59,099 nucleotides of DNA from assembly GCA_964447605.1 (NCBI GenBank), contig CAYUTA010000012.1, positions 1 through 59,099 of the forward strand. Reading direction: 5' to 3'. The position numbers and the translations under genes were made by a program. Shown one piece after another: positions 1-7,094 of the stretch (position 1 is its first letter; each line of letters begins with the position of its first letter). The notes under the pieces were generated by a model that saw only the letters and a list, made by a program, of their open reading frames with translations, did not search any database and was not told the origin of the DNA. Source of the stretch: CAYUTA01 sp964447605. Lineage in GTDB: Bacteria > Bacillota > Clostridia > Christensenellales > CAG-138.

Positions 1-52
1 TCCGCTTGCTCGTTTTTCCTTATCCTGCTTTCATGGTCCGTTTTGCTCACCA

Positions 53-87
53 CTACTGGTAAATCACTGGTAATTACTGGGGTAAAT
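53..87. repeat. Three iteron-like direct repeats
   Basis: Three imperfect copies of an 11-bp unit built on ACTGGTAA follow head to tail (TACTGGTAAA, TCACTGGTAAT, TACTGGGGTAAA). Such spaced short direct repeats are typical of protein-binding arrays such as integrase arm sites or iterons. The bound protein is not identifiable from the window. Confidence 0.4.
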
Positions 88-94
88 AGAAGAA

Positions 95-121
95 GACCGG
101 GGGCTTTCTTGTCCTCCGGTC
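95..121. other. Intergenic hairpin
   Basis: Arms 95-103 (GACCGGGGG) and 113-121 (CCTCCGGTC) pair with one mismatch around a 9-nt loop. No clear T-run follows, so this may be a terminator of a gene lying left of the window or part of an element end. The remaining bases 122-297 show no gene. Confidence 0.35.
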
Positions 122-297
122 CTTACTGGGTAAGCCCGTATCTTATACGGTTCCCGTCAATTATATTGTACCATGTCAATCCAGTGAGTCAATCTGTCCA
201 AGACACCTGATTATAGCGGGTTATAGATTGAGATTGATTGAGATAGATTACGGTCATCGTCGGATTATTGTGTTTGTTCACGGTTTGTTTACATAGA

Positions 298-328
298 TTG
301 ACATAATGATTGCGTATATGATATCATA
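298..328 (+). promoter_or_regulatory. Toxin-antitoxin promoter with palindromic operator
   Basis: A consensus -35 TTGACA (298-303) is followed 18 bp later by -10 TATCAT (322-327). The -10 lies inside a perfect 12-bp palindrome, TATGATATCATA (317-328). A palindrome over the -10 is where type II antitoxins usually bind for autorepression. Binding itself is inferred. Confidence 0.65.
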
Positions 329-351
329 AATGCAAGCAAGGAGGCGGGGCA

Positions 352-597
352 ATGCAGATTGTTTTGAAGAAGCAAGCGAAAAAGTATTTGGATAGCGTCG
401 ACACAAAGACAAGCAAGAAGCTATACAAAGCGCTTGATAAGCTTGCACGGTTTGAGGGAGATATAAAACAGCTAAAAGGACAGCCAAACCATTACCGCTA
501 TAAGATCGAGCAGTACAGAATTTTGTTTACATGGGTTCGCGGCGAAATCACGATTATTGTATTCAAGATCAACACGCGAACCAACATAAAGTATTAG
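352..597 (+). CDS. RelE/ParE-family toxin of a type II TA module
   Basis: This 81-residue basic protein has the compact RelE/ParE fold signature: an N-terminal beta strand, two Lys/Arg-rich helices (residues 8-40), then strands containing RYKIEQYRILF and a late Arg-rich strand. Members are mostly ribosome-dependent mRNases or gyrase poisons; which activity applies cannot be read here. The start is fixed by AAGGAGG at 338-344. It precedes its antitoxin by 12 bp, the toxin-first order known from HigBA and HicAB. Local GC is below that of the downstream chromosome, which suggests acquisition by transfer. Confidence 0.8.
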   Translation: MQIVLKKQAKKYLDSVDTKTSKKLYKALDKLARFEGDIKQLKGQPNHYRYKIEQYRILFTWVRGEITIIVFKINTRTNIKY

Positions 598-609
598 GGA
601 GGTGAGAAC

Positions 610-894
610 ATGAGAAAGGAATTAACCATGGAAGAAATCGAAAGGCGCATGGCAATTATCAACGCAAGAGAACCTGAAGAGCCGACAGCCGACGATCTAC
701 GCGCCATAGAGGCAGCGGCAAAAGAAGACCCCAATGATTCCATCACGCTGGACGAATACAGGGCACAGCGCGAATACAGCGGGAAACTGATGCTCCGCAT
801 TCCCCGTGATCTTCACCGCGAGCTTATACAAGAGGCAAAGGAAAACGGCGTAAGCCTCAACCAATATGCCGTGTACAAACTAAGCAAAGCATAA
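610..894 (+). CDS. Antitoxin with C-terminal RHH/HicB-like DNA-binding domain
   Basis: This 94-residue partner of the upstream toxin has two parts. Residues 1-55 are acidic and Glu/Asp-rich, suited to wrapping a basic toxin. Residues 56-94 (KLMLRIPRDLHRELIQEA... then VSLNQYAVYKL) match the ribbon-helix-helix seen in HicB-family and CopG-type antitoxins. A strong RBS (AGGGAGGTG) precedes the ATG. It probably neutralises the toxin and represses the pair through the palindrome at 317-328. Family recognition is by motif only. Confidence 0.75.
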   Translation: MRKELTMEEIERRMAIINAREPEEPTADDLRAIEAAAKEDPNDSITLDEYRAQREYSGKLMLRIPRDLHRELIQEAKENGVSLNQYAVYKLSKA

Positions 895-924
895 CACATT
901 ACGATAATACGATCACACCGTAAC

Positions 925-950
925 GCCCCTGCTTTTGCGGGGGCTATTCT
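925..950 (+). terminator. Weak intrinsic terminator after the TA pair
   Basis: GCCCCTGC (925-932) pairs with GCGGGGGC (937-944) through one G-T wobble across a TTTT loop, followed by only a short T-containing tail. It is well placed to end the toxin-antitoxin transcript. Confidence 0.5.
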
Positions 951-1075
951 GTTGGCTTGCGCTGATATACCGATATCTCTGTAAGTTCCTGCACACCTTT
1001 AGTCACTTCTGTTTGGCTGTTTGGGTTCAGCGTGTTTATTTACAAATAAAAATTGATTCAACTCTCATTTTTCTC

Positions 1076-1104
1076 TTGACACAGATAATAATCAAGTTTA
1101 CTAT
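1076..1104 (+). promoter_or_regulatory. Strong promoter of the small gene at 1145
   Basis: TTGACA (1076-1081), a 17-bp spacer and TACTAT (1099-1104) make a near-consensus vegetative promoter just upstream of a good RBS (AGGAGG, 1128-1133). Confidence 0.65.
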
Positions 1105-1144
1105 ACGGATATAGAAAATATTCTAGCAGGAGGTCATGAACCCA

Positions 1145-1354
1145 ATGGAAGCCAAGAAGATTGACCAGTTCACGGACGAACAGATTCGCAACGCGCAGTC
1201 GATTGTCTCCGCTTACAACAGCGCGACCAAATCATGCACCAGATATAAGCAGCCGGAGAACGTCGGCATGGTTGCGGCGTGTGTTGAAGATGACGATGAT
1301 GTGCAGCAAGAAATCACTCCTTGCAAGCGGCCGGACTTGAAGGTCGTGCATTGA
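1145..1354 (+). CDS. Small hypothetical protein
   Basis: A 69-residue acidic protein of unrecognised family. It has a helical N-terminal half (KKIDQFTDEQIRNAQSIVSAY), a run of four Asp, and two Cys near residues 28 and 43-59. The ATG at 1136 sits only 2 nt after AGGAGG and is too close, so the ATG at 1145 (11-nt spacing) is preferred. A strong promoter and a terminator frame it as a single-gene transcript. Low GC and position beside the TA module suggest it belongs to the same accessory segment. No function is proposed. Confidence 0.6.
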   Translation: MEAKKIDQFTDEQIRNAQSIVSAYNSATKSCTRYKQPENVGMVAACVEDDDDVQQEITPCKRPDLKVVH

Positions 1355-1378
1355 CCGTCGCATCACCCATGCATCACG

Positions 1379-1412
1379 CACAAAAGGCACTCCGATGGTG
1401 GTGCTTTTTGTG
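1379..1412. terminator. Hairpin terminator of the small gene
   Basis: CACAAAAGGCAC (1379-1390) pairs with GTGCTTTTTGTG (1401-1412) through 12 bp with one wobble and a 10-nt loop. The T-run is inside the descending arm. It could act on both strands. Confidence 0.55.
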
Positions 1413-1426
1413 ATTATATATTATTT

Positions 1427-1450
1427 ATGGCTGTCAAAATGGCTGTCAAC
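1427..1450. repeat. Tandem ATGGCTGTCAA repeat
   Basis: The 11-mer ATGGCTGTCAA occurs twice with one base between copies, less than 75 bp from the 3' end of tRNA-Pro. Its position at the border between the low-GC segment and a tRNA gene is what would be expected for integrase arm-type sites. No integrase is in the window, so this is an inference. Confidence 0.35.
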
Positions 1451-1488
1451 AATACGAACGAATGCGCGCATTGTATTAATTAACATAA

Positions 1489-1514
1489 GAAAACCGCCTA
1501 AGTTAGGCGGTTTC
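1489..1514 (-). terminator. Terminator of the tRNA-Thr/tRNA-Pro transcript
   Basis: On the minus strand, AAACCGCCTAA pairs with TTAGGCGGTTT and a T-rich tail follows, immediately downstream of tRNA-Pro. Confidence 0.75.
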
Positions 1515-1520
1515 TCGTGG

Positions 1521-1594
1521 TCGGGGTGACTGGATTTGAACCAGCGACCTTTTGGTCCCGAACCAAACGCGCTACCAAACTGCGCTACACCCCG
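1521..1594 (-). tRNA. tRNA-Pro(CGG)
   Basis: A complete cloverleaf: acceptor CGGGGTG/CACCCCG with discriminator A, D-arm with GCGC stems, anticodon stem TTTGG/CCAAA with loop TTCGGGA (anticodon CGG, codon CCG), and a T-loop TTCAAAT. CCA is not encoded. It is co-transcribed downstream of tRNA-Thr and borders the foreign-looking segment at its 3' end. Confidence 0.93.
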
Positions 1595-1597
1595 TGG

Positions 1598-1673
1598 TGG
1601 AGCCAATGGCAGGATTCGAACCTGTGACCTGCTGATTACGAATCAGCTGCTCTACCAGCTGAGCTACATTGGC
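1598..1673 (-). tRNA. tRNA-Thr(CGT)
   Basis: Acceptor GCCAATG/CATTGGC with discriminator T, anticodon stem GCTGA/TCAGC and loop TTCGTAA give anticodon CGT (codon ACG). The T-loop is TTCGAAT. The 3' CCA is encoded, unlike the adjacent tRNA-Pro. It is separated from tRNA-Pro by 3 bp. Confidence 0.94.
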
Positions 1674-1687
1674 ACTCGCACTGTACT

Positions 1688-1716
1688 ATTATAGGCAACG
1701 GCCGGTTTGCTGTCAA
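1688..1716 (-). promoter_or_regulatory. Consensus promoter of the tRNA pair
   Basis: On the minus strand TTGACA (1711-1716), exactly 17 bp, then TATAAT (1688-1693) form a perfect sigma-A-type promoter just upstream of tRNA-Thr. Confidence 0.85.
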
Positions 1717-2024
1717 GTGATTTATTGTCGAATTCCGCTGTGATTTTTCGCTGTCCGCCCGAACGGATACGGTGTAAAAAACGCCCGTATAGACCGTGGA
1801 ACGGGGGGTGGAACGGGGGGAAGCGATGTTGGGAAAGCGGACGCTTCCAATCGCGGAGGAAGGGCCTTGTACAGTATGGATGGACAGGGCGTGCTCGGCC
1901 AATCCACAGGCTTGCCCCGCCGTATCCTCAGGCCATGGCGGAATGGGGGATGGGAACGGCGCGCCCGCGCAATCTTGTGGAAGCAGCCGCTGCGGGCTGC
2001 CGGAAATCATGCGGCGCGGCCGGA
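1717..2024. other. Intergenic stretch without a recognised gene
   Basis: About 300 bp between the tRNA promoter and the ispDF stop. Open frames exist on both strands but none has a plausible RBS or family signature. A duplicated GGAACGGGGGG word lies near 1799-1820. Nothing else is supported. Confidence 0.4.
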
Positions 2025-3122
2025 TCACCGCACCGAAGCGATCGCGGAGGCCGAGATGCACAGGCCCTTTCCCTCATCGTTCATGCCCTCCGTAGTGGTC
2101 GCTTTCACCGACACCGCGTCAATGGGTATGCACAGCACGGAGGCGATTGCCGCGCGCATGGTATCGATGTACGGGGCGAGCTTGGGTGATTGCGCAATCA
2201 CGGTCGCATCGATGTGAACGGGAAGATAGCCCTTCTTACGGATACGCGCGCTGACCTCGGCCAGCAGCTTGCGGCTGTCGGCGCCCTGAAACTGCGCGTC
2301 GGTATCGGGGAACAGCTTGCCGATATCGCCCATCGAGGCCGCGCCAAGCAGCGCGTCCATCACCGCATGCAGCAGCACGTCCGCGTCGGAATGGCCGAGC
2401 AGACCGCGCTGAAACGGAATTTCCACACCGCCGAGCATCAGCGGGCGGCCCTCGACCAGTTGGTGCGTGTCAAAGCCCATTCCATAACGGGTGAGCATGC
2501 GTTCCGCGCGGGCCCAGTCGCGCGGCGTGGTGAGCTTGAAATTATCCGGCGGCGATTCCACAAATATGGGCGTATGCCCTGCGGCGGTATAGACCGAGCA
2601 GTCGTCCGTGGCGAAAATGGCCTGCGAAAGATATGCCTCGCGGATGGTTTCATAGCGGAAGCACTGCGGCGTCTGCATCAGATAGACTTCGCTGCGGGGC
2701 ACCGCCGAAATGCCGTCGCCGGTTACGTGCATGACGGTATCGGTCGCCTTCGCCGCGGCAATGCCGCTGCCGTGGTTGAGCGCGCTTTCCACGCACCGGC
2801 GCACAATATTCGGCGGAACCATTGCGCGTGCCGCGTCATGGATAACCGCAATGTCGCCGTCGGCAGATTGCAGCGCATTGCGCACGGACTCCTGACGCGT
2901 GTCGCCGCCCAGCACCACCTGATACGGCACGGCAAGCTCCAGCGCTTCCAGAACGCCGTGCGTGTGCGGGTTGGCCGTGAGAACCAGCTCCGTTACGCCG
3001 CCGGCAATGAGCGCCTCCGCGCTGCGCAATACGGGCGTTTTTCCGCAGAGCGGCGTGGTGATTTTGTCAAACCCCATGCGGTTGGCCGTGCCTGCGCACA
3101 GCAAAATTCCAATGATTTTCAT
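2025..3122 (-). CDS. ispDF: Bifunctional IspD/IspF (MEP isoprenoid pathway)
   Basis: 365 residues fuse two MEP-pathway enzymes. Residues 1-210 are the MEP cytidylyltransferase (IspD), with the nucleotide-binding LCAGTANRMG, GGDTRQESV, HDAARAMV and the late TTPRDW. Residues 213-365 are MECDP synthase (IspF), with GMGFDTHQLVEGRPLMLGG (zinc-binding Asp and His), LLGHSDADVLLHAVMDALLGA, and the C-terminal KATTTEGMNDEGKG. Together they convert MEP to CDP-ME and CDP-ME2P to MECDP in the cytosol. The fusion lacks IspE, as is usual. It lies 5 bp downstream of rqcP and probably shares its transcript. Confidence 0.95.
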   Translation of the reverse strand: MKIIGILLCAGTANRMGFDKITTPLCGKTPVLRSAEALIAGGVTELVLTANPHTHGVLEALELAVPYQVVLGGDTRQESVRNALQSADGDIAVIHDAARAMVPPNIVRRCVESALNHGSGIAAAKATDTVMHVTGDGISAVPRSEVYLMQTPQCFRYETIREAYLSQAIFATDDCSVYTAAGHTPIFVESPPDNFKLTTPRDWARAERMLTRYGMGFDTHQLVEGRPLMLGGVEIPFQRGLLGHSDADVLLHAVMDALLGAASMGDIGKLFPDTDAQFQGADSRKLLAEVSARIRKKGYLPVHIDATVIAQSPKLAPYIDTMRAAIASVLCIPIDAVSVKATTTEGMNDEGKGLCISASAIASVR

Positions 3123-3127
3123 GCTGG

Positions 3128-3379
3128 CTACGCCTCCTCTGATAAAACGGTATACATGGCGGCCGCGTCGTTCTTCCGCACCGTTTCCTGCACGCTTTCG
3201 ATGCGGAACCGAATATGCCGCCCGCCCATGAGAAGATCGAGCGTATCGCCCGCCTTCACATCCGTTCCGGGCTTGGCCGGCTTGCCGTTGACGCTCACGC
3301 GGCCCGCGCCCGCCGCCTCGTTGGCCACGGTACGCCGCTTGATAATGCGTGAAACCTTGAGGTATTTATCCAGTCGCAT
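3128..3379 (-). CDS. rqcP: RqcP-like S4-domain RNA-binding protein
   Basis: An 83-residue S4-domain protein (MRLDKYLKVSRIIKRRTVANEAAGAGRVSVNG at the N terminus, then a KAGDTL strand). This matches RqcP (formerly YabO) of Firmicutes, which works with RqcH on the 50S subunit to add C-terminal Ala tails to stalled nascent chains. Hsp15/HslR is the more distant relative. It is immediately upstream of ispDF. The S4 motif is clear; assignment to RqcP rather than another S4 protein rests on length and lineage. Confidence 0.85.
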   Translation of the reverse strand: MRLDKYLKVSRIIKRRTVANEAAGAGRVSVNGKPAKPGTDVKAGDTLDLLMGGRHIRFRIESVQETVRKNDAAAMYTVLSEEA

Positions 3380-3451
3380 ACGGTTCGTCTCTCCCGTTCA
3401 GTTCTGTTTGGCGGCTTCCGGCAAAGCGGCCCCTTGGCACAGAAGCCCGGC

Positions 3452-4828
3452 TCACATCTCCATATTCGCAGCGGTTCGGGGGAACGGCAGCAGGTCGCGG
3501 ATGTTCTGCATCCCGGTGACATACATCAGCATACGCTCAAATCCAAGACCGTAGCCCGCGTGCTTCACGCCGCCGTAACGCCGCAGGTCCAGGTACCAGC
3601 CGTACTGGCCCATGTCCATGCCGCGCCCGGCAATCCGGCGCTCGAGCACGTCGAGCCGCTCCTCGCGCTGGCTGCCGCCCATGATTTCACCCACGCCCGG
3701 CACCAGCAGGTCTGCGGCCGCAACGGTCCTGCCGTCGTCGTTGACGCGCATGTAGAATGCCTTGACGTCCTTGGGATAGTCCGTGACGAAAACCGGCCCC
3801 TTGTAAATCTGCTCGGTCAGGTAACGCTCGTGCTCGGTTTGCAGCTCCAGCCCCCACTCCACGGGGTACCGGAACGCCGCGCCGCTTTTTTTCAGCCGCT
3901 CCACCGCATCGGTGTAGCTTAGCCGCACGAAATCGCTGCCGACCACGTTGTCCAGCCGGGCCAGCAGGCCCTTGTCAATGAACTTGTTGAAGAATTCCAT
4001 CTCCGCCGGACAGCGCTCGAGCACGGCGTTGACGATGTATTTCACCATCGCCTCGGCCACCTCCAGATCGCCCTCGAGGTCGCAAAACGCCATCTCCGGC
4101 TCGATCATCCAGAATTCGGCCGCATGACGCGCCGTAAAGCTGTATTCCGCGCGGAATGTCGGCCCAAACGTATAGATGTCCCGGAACGCCAGCGCGAACG
4201 CCTCGCCGTAAAGCTGGCCGGATACCGTCAGGTTTACGGGCTTGCCGAAAAAGTCCCTGGAGTAGTCGATCTCGCCCCGTTCGGTTTTCGGCGGATCGCC
4301 GACCGGCAGCGTTGTGACCTGAAACATCTCGCCCGCGCCCTCACAGTCCGAACCGGTGAGGATGGGCGTATGTACATACACAAAGCCCCGCTGCTGAAAG
4401 AATTCATGGATGGCCGCCGCCATGACCGAGCTCACGCGAAACGTCGCCTGAAACGTGTTGGTCCGTGGGCGCAGAAACTGCAGGGTGCGCAGATATTCAA
4501 GCGTATGGCGCTTTTTTTGCAGCGGGTAATCCGTTGGGCACGCGCCCTCGAGCACGATCTCATCCGCGTGGATTTCAAAGGGCTGCGGCGCGTCCGGCGT
4601 CAGCTTCAGTTCGCCATGCACCACGATGGCGCAGCCGGTAGAAAGGTCCTTGCCCATCCCGCGTTCATCGCGCGCAAACACGATCTGCACAGGCTTGAAG
4701 CAGGTGCCGTCCGTCAGCTCGATGAAGCCGAACGCCTTGCCCGCGCGCACGGTGCGCACCCAGCCGCATACGGTGATTTCTCCCGCATACGCCGCGGGAT
4801 CTTTTTGAATTTGCGCCAATCTCAACAT
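3452..4828 (-). CDS. asnS: Asparagine-tRNA ligase
   Basis: A 458-residue class IIb aminoacyl-tRNA synthetase. An N-terminal OB-fold (residues 10-100, VCGWVRTVRAGKAFGFIELTDG) binds the anticodon. The catalytic core has class II motif 1 near HEFFQQRGFVYVHTPILTGSDCEGAGEMF, motif 2 near FRDIYTFGPTFRAEYS, and motif 3 GFERMLMYVTGMQNIRDLLPFPR at the C terminus. AsnRS is distinguished from AspRS by the LTGSDCEGAGE stretch. The ATG at 4828 follows AGGAAG by 8 nt and is preferred over an upstream TTG at 4837. Confidence 0.95.
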   Translation of the reverse strand: MLRLAQIQKDPAAYAGEITVCGWVRTVRAGKAFGFIELTDGTCFKPVQIVFARDERGMGKDLSTGCAIVVHGELKLTPDAPQPFEIHADEIVLEGACPTDYPLQKKRHTLEYLRTLQFLRPRTNTFQATFRVSSVMAAAIHEFFQQRGFVYVHTPILTGSDCEGAGEMFQVTTLPVGDPPKTERGEIDYSRDFFGKPVNLTVSGQLYGEAFALAFRDIYTFGPTFRAEYSFTARHAAEFWMIEPEMAFCDLEGDLEVAEAMVKYIVNAVLERCPAEMEFFNKFIDKGLLARLDNVVGSDFVRLSYTDAVERLKKSGAAFRYPVEWGLELQTEHERYLTEQIYKGPVFVTDYPKDVKAFYMRVNDDGRTVAAADLLVPGVGEIMGGSQREERLDVLERRIAGRGMDMGQYGWYLDLRRYGGVKHAGYGLGFERMLMYVTGMQNIRDLLPFPRTAANMEM

Positions 4829-4987
4829 TGCAGTCAACTTCCTGTCCGTTCATTTTCCACCAGTATACCACAGATTCCGGCCGTGAAAAGGGCTATTTTC
4901 CGGCGAATATGCCTGCGCGCGCCCGCACGGCCGGCTCGTCCGCGTCCGGTGGGATACGCGGTCAAAACCCCGCCGGGACCGGTCCGG

Positions 4988-5248
4988 CTATTCGAGCGCA
5001 CGGTCCAGCGCGCGCCGCACGTCCGCAAGCTCGGCGTGTCCCTCGTGCAGCTTTTGCCCGTCATACCAAAACGACGGCACATACCAGTAATCATAGCGCC
5101 CGGCCAACGCCTTTTCCCGAAGCTCGTCAATGCGCTTTACGGCGATCTGCGCGTATTCGGGGGACTCCGCCTGCAGCTGCTCAAGATAAGATGTTGCAAG
5201 CTTGCAGTGTGGACAGCCCGGCAAATAAAAATACAATAGCTCCTTCAT
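4988..5248 (-). CDS. Thioredoxin/glutaredoxin-like protein (CPHC)
   Basis: An 86-residue minimal thioredoxin fold: strand ELLYFYLPGCPHCKLA carrying a CPHC dithiol at residues 11-14, a helix, a second strand with KRIDE, and a YVPSFWYDG segment that supplies the cis-Pro before the final strands. It is a likely cytosolic disulfide reductase. CPHC is the DsbA-type active site, but the small size fits a glutaredoxin-like protein. Partner unknown. AGGAG lies upstream of the ATG. Confidence 0.8.
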   Translation of the reverse strand: MKELLYFYLPGCPHCKLATSYLEQLQAESPEYAQIAVKRIDELREKALAGRYDYWYVPSFWYDGQKLHEGHAELADVRRALDRALE

Positions 5249-5417
5249 CCTGTCTGGTCACTCCTTTGTTGGTATAATTGACGCGCGAAAGCCGTCTTGC
5301 CCCGCCGTTTGTTCCCGGCGGAATGGCTCCGCGGCGCAAAATGGGCGCCGGCCGCAAAAACGCGCGTTCAGACCGCGCATAGCTGCGGCGCGCGGCAAAC
5401 CCGGGCTCTGCGGCGTT

Positions 5418-6248
5418 TTACTTTGCATCCATGCCGACGCCCCGCCCCGACGCCCCGCATTCCATCAGGCACAGGCTTGCCAGCAGTTCCGGCGGAATGG
5501 ACTCCGCGCGCACTTCGGCGGGCAGCCCCAGCCGCTCAATTGCCGCGTTAAACCCGCCCCGAGGCGCGAGGTTGTTGCGCAGCGTTTTTCTGCGCATGGC
5601 AAACGCACGCTTGAGAAAGCGGAGAAATTCCACCGGGTCGAGCGTCCGGCCCTGCGCCCGGCATAGGCGCACCACTGCGGAATCCACCTCCGGCCGTGGA
5701 TAGAAGCAGCTGCGCGGCACATCGCACACGGGCTGCGGCTCGTAATAATATTGGCTCATCACCGCGACCGGACCATACACGCGCGCGCCGGGCCTTGCAA
5801 AAAATCGTTCCGCCGCCTCGGCCTGCACCATGAGCGTCATGGAATCCGGAGCGCTGGAAAGCAGCTTTTCCACAATGGGCGTGGTCACATAATACGGCAG
5901 GTTGCCCACCGCGTGCCATGCGTCCCCGCCGGTCAGGGCGGTCATATCCGCCTTGAGAAAATCTCCCGTTACGACCGTCAGCCTTTCGTCCGGCAGCAGG
6001 CGCATGAGCGCGGCGGCAAGCCGCGCGTCCTTTTCCACCGCAATTACGCGCGCCGCACGGCCGAGCAGGGGAACGGTCAGCGCGCCGAGTCCCGGGCCGA
6101 TTTCCACAGCAAGCGCGCCGTCGATTTCCGCCGCGTCAAGGATGCGCGCAATCACCGTCCCGTCGGCAAGGAAGTTCTGCCCAAGCGCACGGTTGGGCGT
6201 ATGCTCCGCCCCGGCAAGGAGGCGCTTGATTGCGGAAATCTGTTCCAT
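5418..6248 (-). CDS. rsmA: 16S rRNA A1518/A1519 dimethyltransferase RsmA (KsgA)
   Basis: 276 residues from the ATG at 6248. An N-terminal RALGQNFLADGTVIARIL segment is the family hallmark. It is followed by SAM-binding motif I EIGPGLGALTVPLL, acidic motif II VIAVEKD, and the catalytic NLPYYVTTPIVEKLL (motif IV). A C-terminal helical domain includes FLKRAFAMRRKTLRNNL. It dimethylates two adenosines in helix 45 during 30S assembly. The start has no RBS, and a -10 TATACT lies just upstream (6257-6262), so the mRNA may be leaderless; a GTG at 6266 is the alternative start. Confidence 0.94.
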   Translation of the reverse strand: MEQISAIKRLLAGAEHTPNRALGQNFLADGTVIARILDAAEIDGALAVEIGPGLGALTVPLLGRAARVIAVEKDARLAAALMRLLPDERLTVVTGDFLKADMTALTGGDAWHAVGNLPYYVTTPIVEKLLSSAPDSMTLMVQAEAAERFFARPGARVYGPVAVMSQYYYEPQPVCDVPRSCFYPRPEVDSAVVRLCRAQGRTLDPVEFLRFLKRAFAMRRKTLRNNLAPRGGFNAAIERLGLPAEVRAESIPPELLASLCLMECGASGRGVGMDAK

Positions 6249-6297
6249 ATTTTGATAGTATACCACATTTTTAGAGGAAACGAACGAGCCGGAATAT

Positions 6298-6609
6298 ATG
6301 CGAGAGGAATTACAGGCAAAGCTCCGGGAGCTGAAAGACAGGAAAGAAAAATACGAGTCCCATCAAAAAGGGTTGGAAGAAACGGGTGAAACGCAACAGC
6401 TGACGACGGACCCGGAGGCACGGTTCATGCAAAGCAAGGACGGGTTTCATTGGTATTACAATGCGCAGGCGGCGGTGGATAAGGGCGGCCACTTTGCGCT
6501 ACCACATGCGCAGGGCCATCCAATTGGAGGGCGCGCCAGGAATGATTGCGCATTTTCGTGCAAAGATGCAAAAACAGGCGGTATGCAAGAAATCATGAAG
6601 ATGGCAACC
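6298..6609 (+). pseudogene. IS1182-type transposase remnant
   Basis: Residues DPEARFMQSKDGFHWYYNAQ, then AAVDKG, match the DDE domain core of IS1182-family transposases. The frame then diverges. A second frame from about 6504 reads HMRRAIQLEGAPGMIAHF, resembling the family's later RxIQxEGxFG block, and stops near 6597. The coding region therefore lacks both ends, has an internal deletion and is frameshifted. No inverted repeats were found. It is a dead insertion next to tRNA-Ala. Confidence 0.75.
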
Positions 6610-6691
6610 ACGGTATCGACGCTCCGCCTTTTTGTTTTCCCAATGGGTAAAATCCCGACCAATCCCGGTCCAATATCAAGCCCTTCAAACG

Positions 6692-6722
6692 CCGAAAACC
6701 CCCTGATTCAGGGAGTTTTCGG
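6692..6722 (-). terminator. Terminator downstream of tRNA-Ala
   Basis: A long stem on the minus strand (CCGAAAAC.. paired with ..GTTTTCGG, inner TCCCTGA/TCAGGGG) directly follows tRNA-Ala, and its 3' arm contains the T-run. Confidence 0.75.
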
Positions 6723-6730
6723 ACTGGGTG

Positions 6731-6806
6731 TGGTGGAGATAAGGGGACTCGAACCCCTGACTTCTGCATTGCGAACGCAGCGCTCTACCAACTGAGCTAT
6801 ATCCCC
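6731..6806 (-). tRNA. tRNA-Ala(CGC)
   Basis: Acceptor GGGGATA/TATCTCC carries the G3-U70 wobble that defines alanine identity. The anticodon loop TTCGCAA gives CGC (codon GCG). The T-loop is TTCGAGT, and A73 plus an encoded CCA are present. Confidence 0.95.
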
Positions 6807-6857
6807 ATGCGGCCCTGTGACGGCAATCGTACAGGATGTATCGCCGAACGCCTACAT

Positions 6858-6886
6858 ACTATACAACAAGTGCTTGCAAAATGCAA
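6858..6886 (-). promoter_or_regulatory. tRNA-Ala promoter
   Basis: On the minus strand TTGCAT (6881-6886), a 17-bp spacer and TATAGT (6858-6863) lie about 50 bp upstream of the mature tRNA 5' end. Confidence 0.65.
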
Positions 6887-7040
6887 GCGGTTTTGCGCAA
6901 TTTCCCGGGGCAACCGCAATGAAAGCTGCATTTTCACGCGTTTGCACAAAAACGACGCGGTTTGCCTGAAATCATCTGCAAAAGTTCCGGACGGCGATCC
7001 CCGCAGGGAAAGGCCCCTCTGGCTTTTACGGCGTGTCAAA

Positions 7041-7080
7041 ACAGGGGGGCCATCGGGATTGCGCCGCCAATCCCGTAACG
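7041..7080. repeat. GGGATTG/CAATCCC intergenic hairpin, copy 1
   Basis: GGGATTG (7055-7061) pairs with CAATCCC (7068-7074) and is preceded by TGTCAAAACAGGGGGG. A near-identical arrangement occurs at 53930-53975, and related hairpins at 28693-28713 and 50511-50530. It is probably a dispersed palindromic repeat. Confidence 0.55.
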
Positions 7081-7094
7081 GGGGAATTTGCGCG

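Noticed and set aside
2190..3554. Long plus-strand frame opposite ispDF and rqcP (and similar frames opposite asnS, icd, citF and others)
   Set aside because: Antisense shadows caused by high GC; they lack RBS and family motifs, while the minus-strand genes are unmistakable.
6675..6795. Plus-strand frame ending VEIRGLEPLTSALRTQRSTN
   Set aside because: This is the antisense translation of tRNA-Ala, a well-known annotation artefact.
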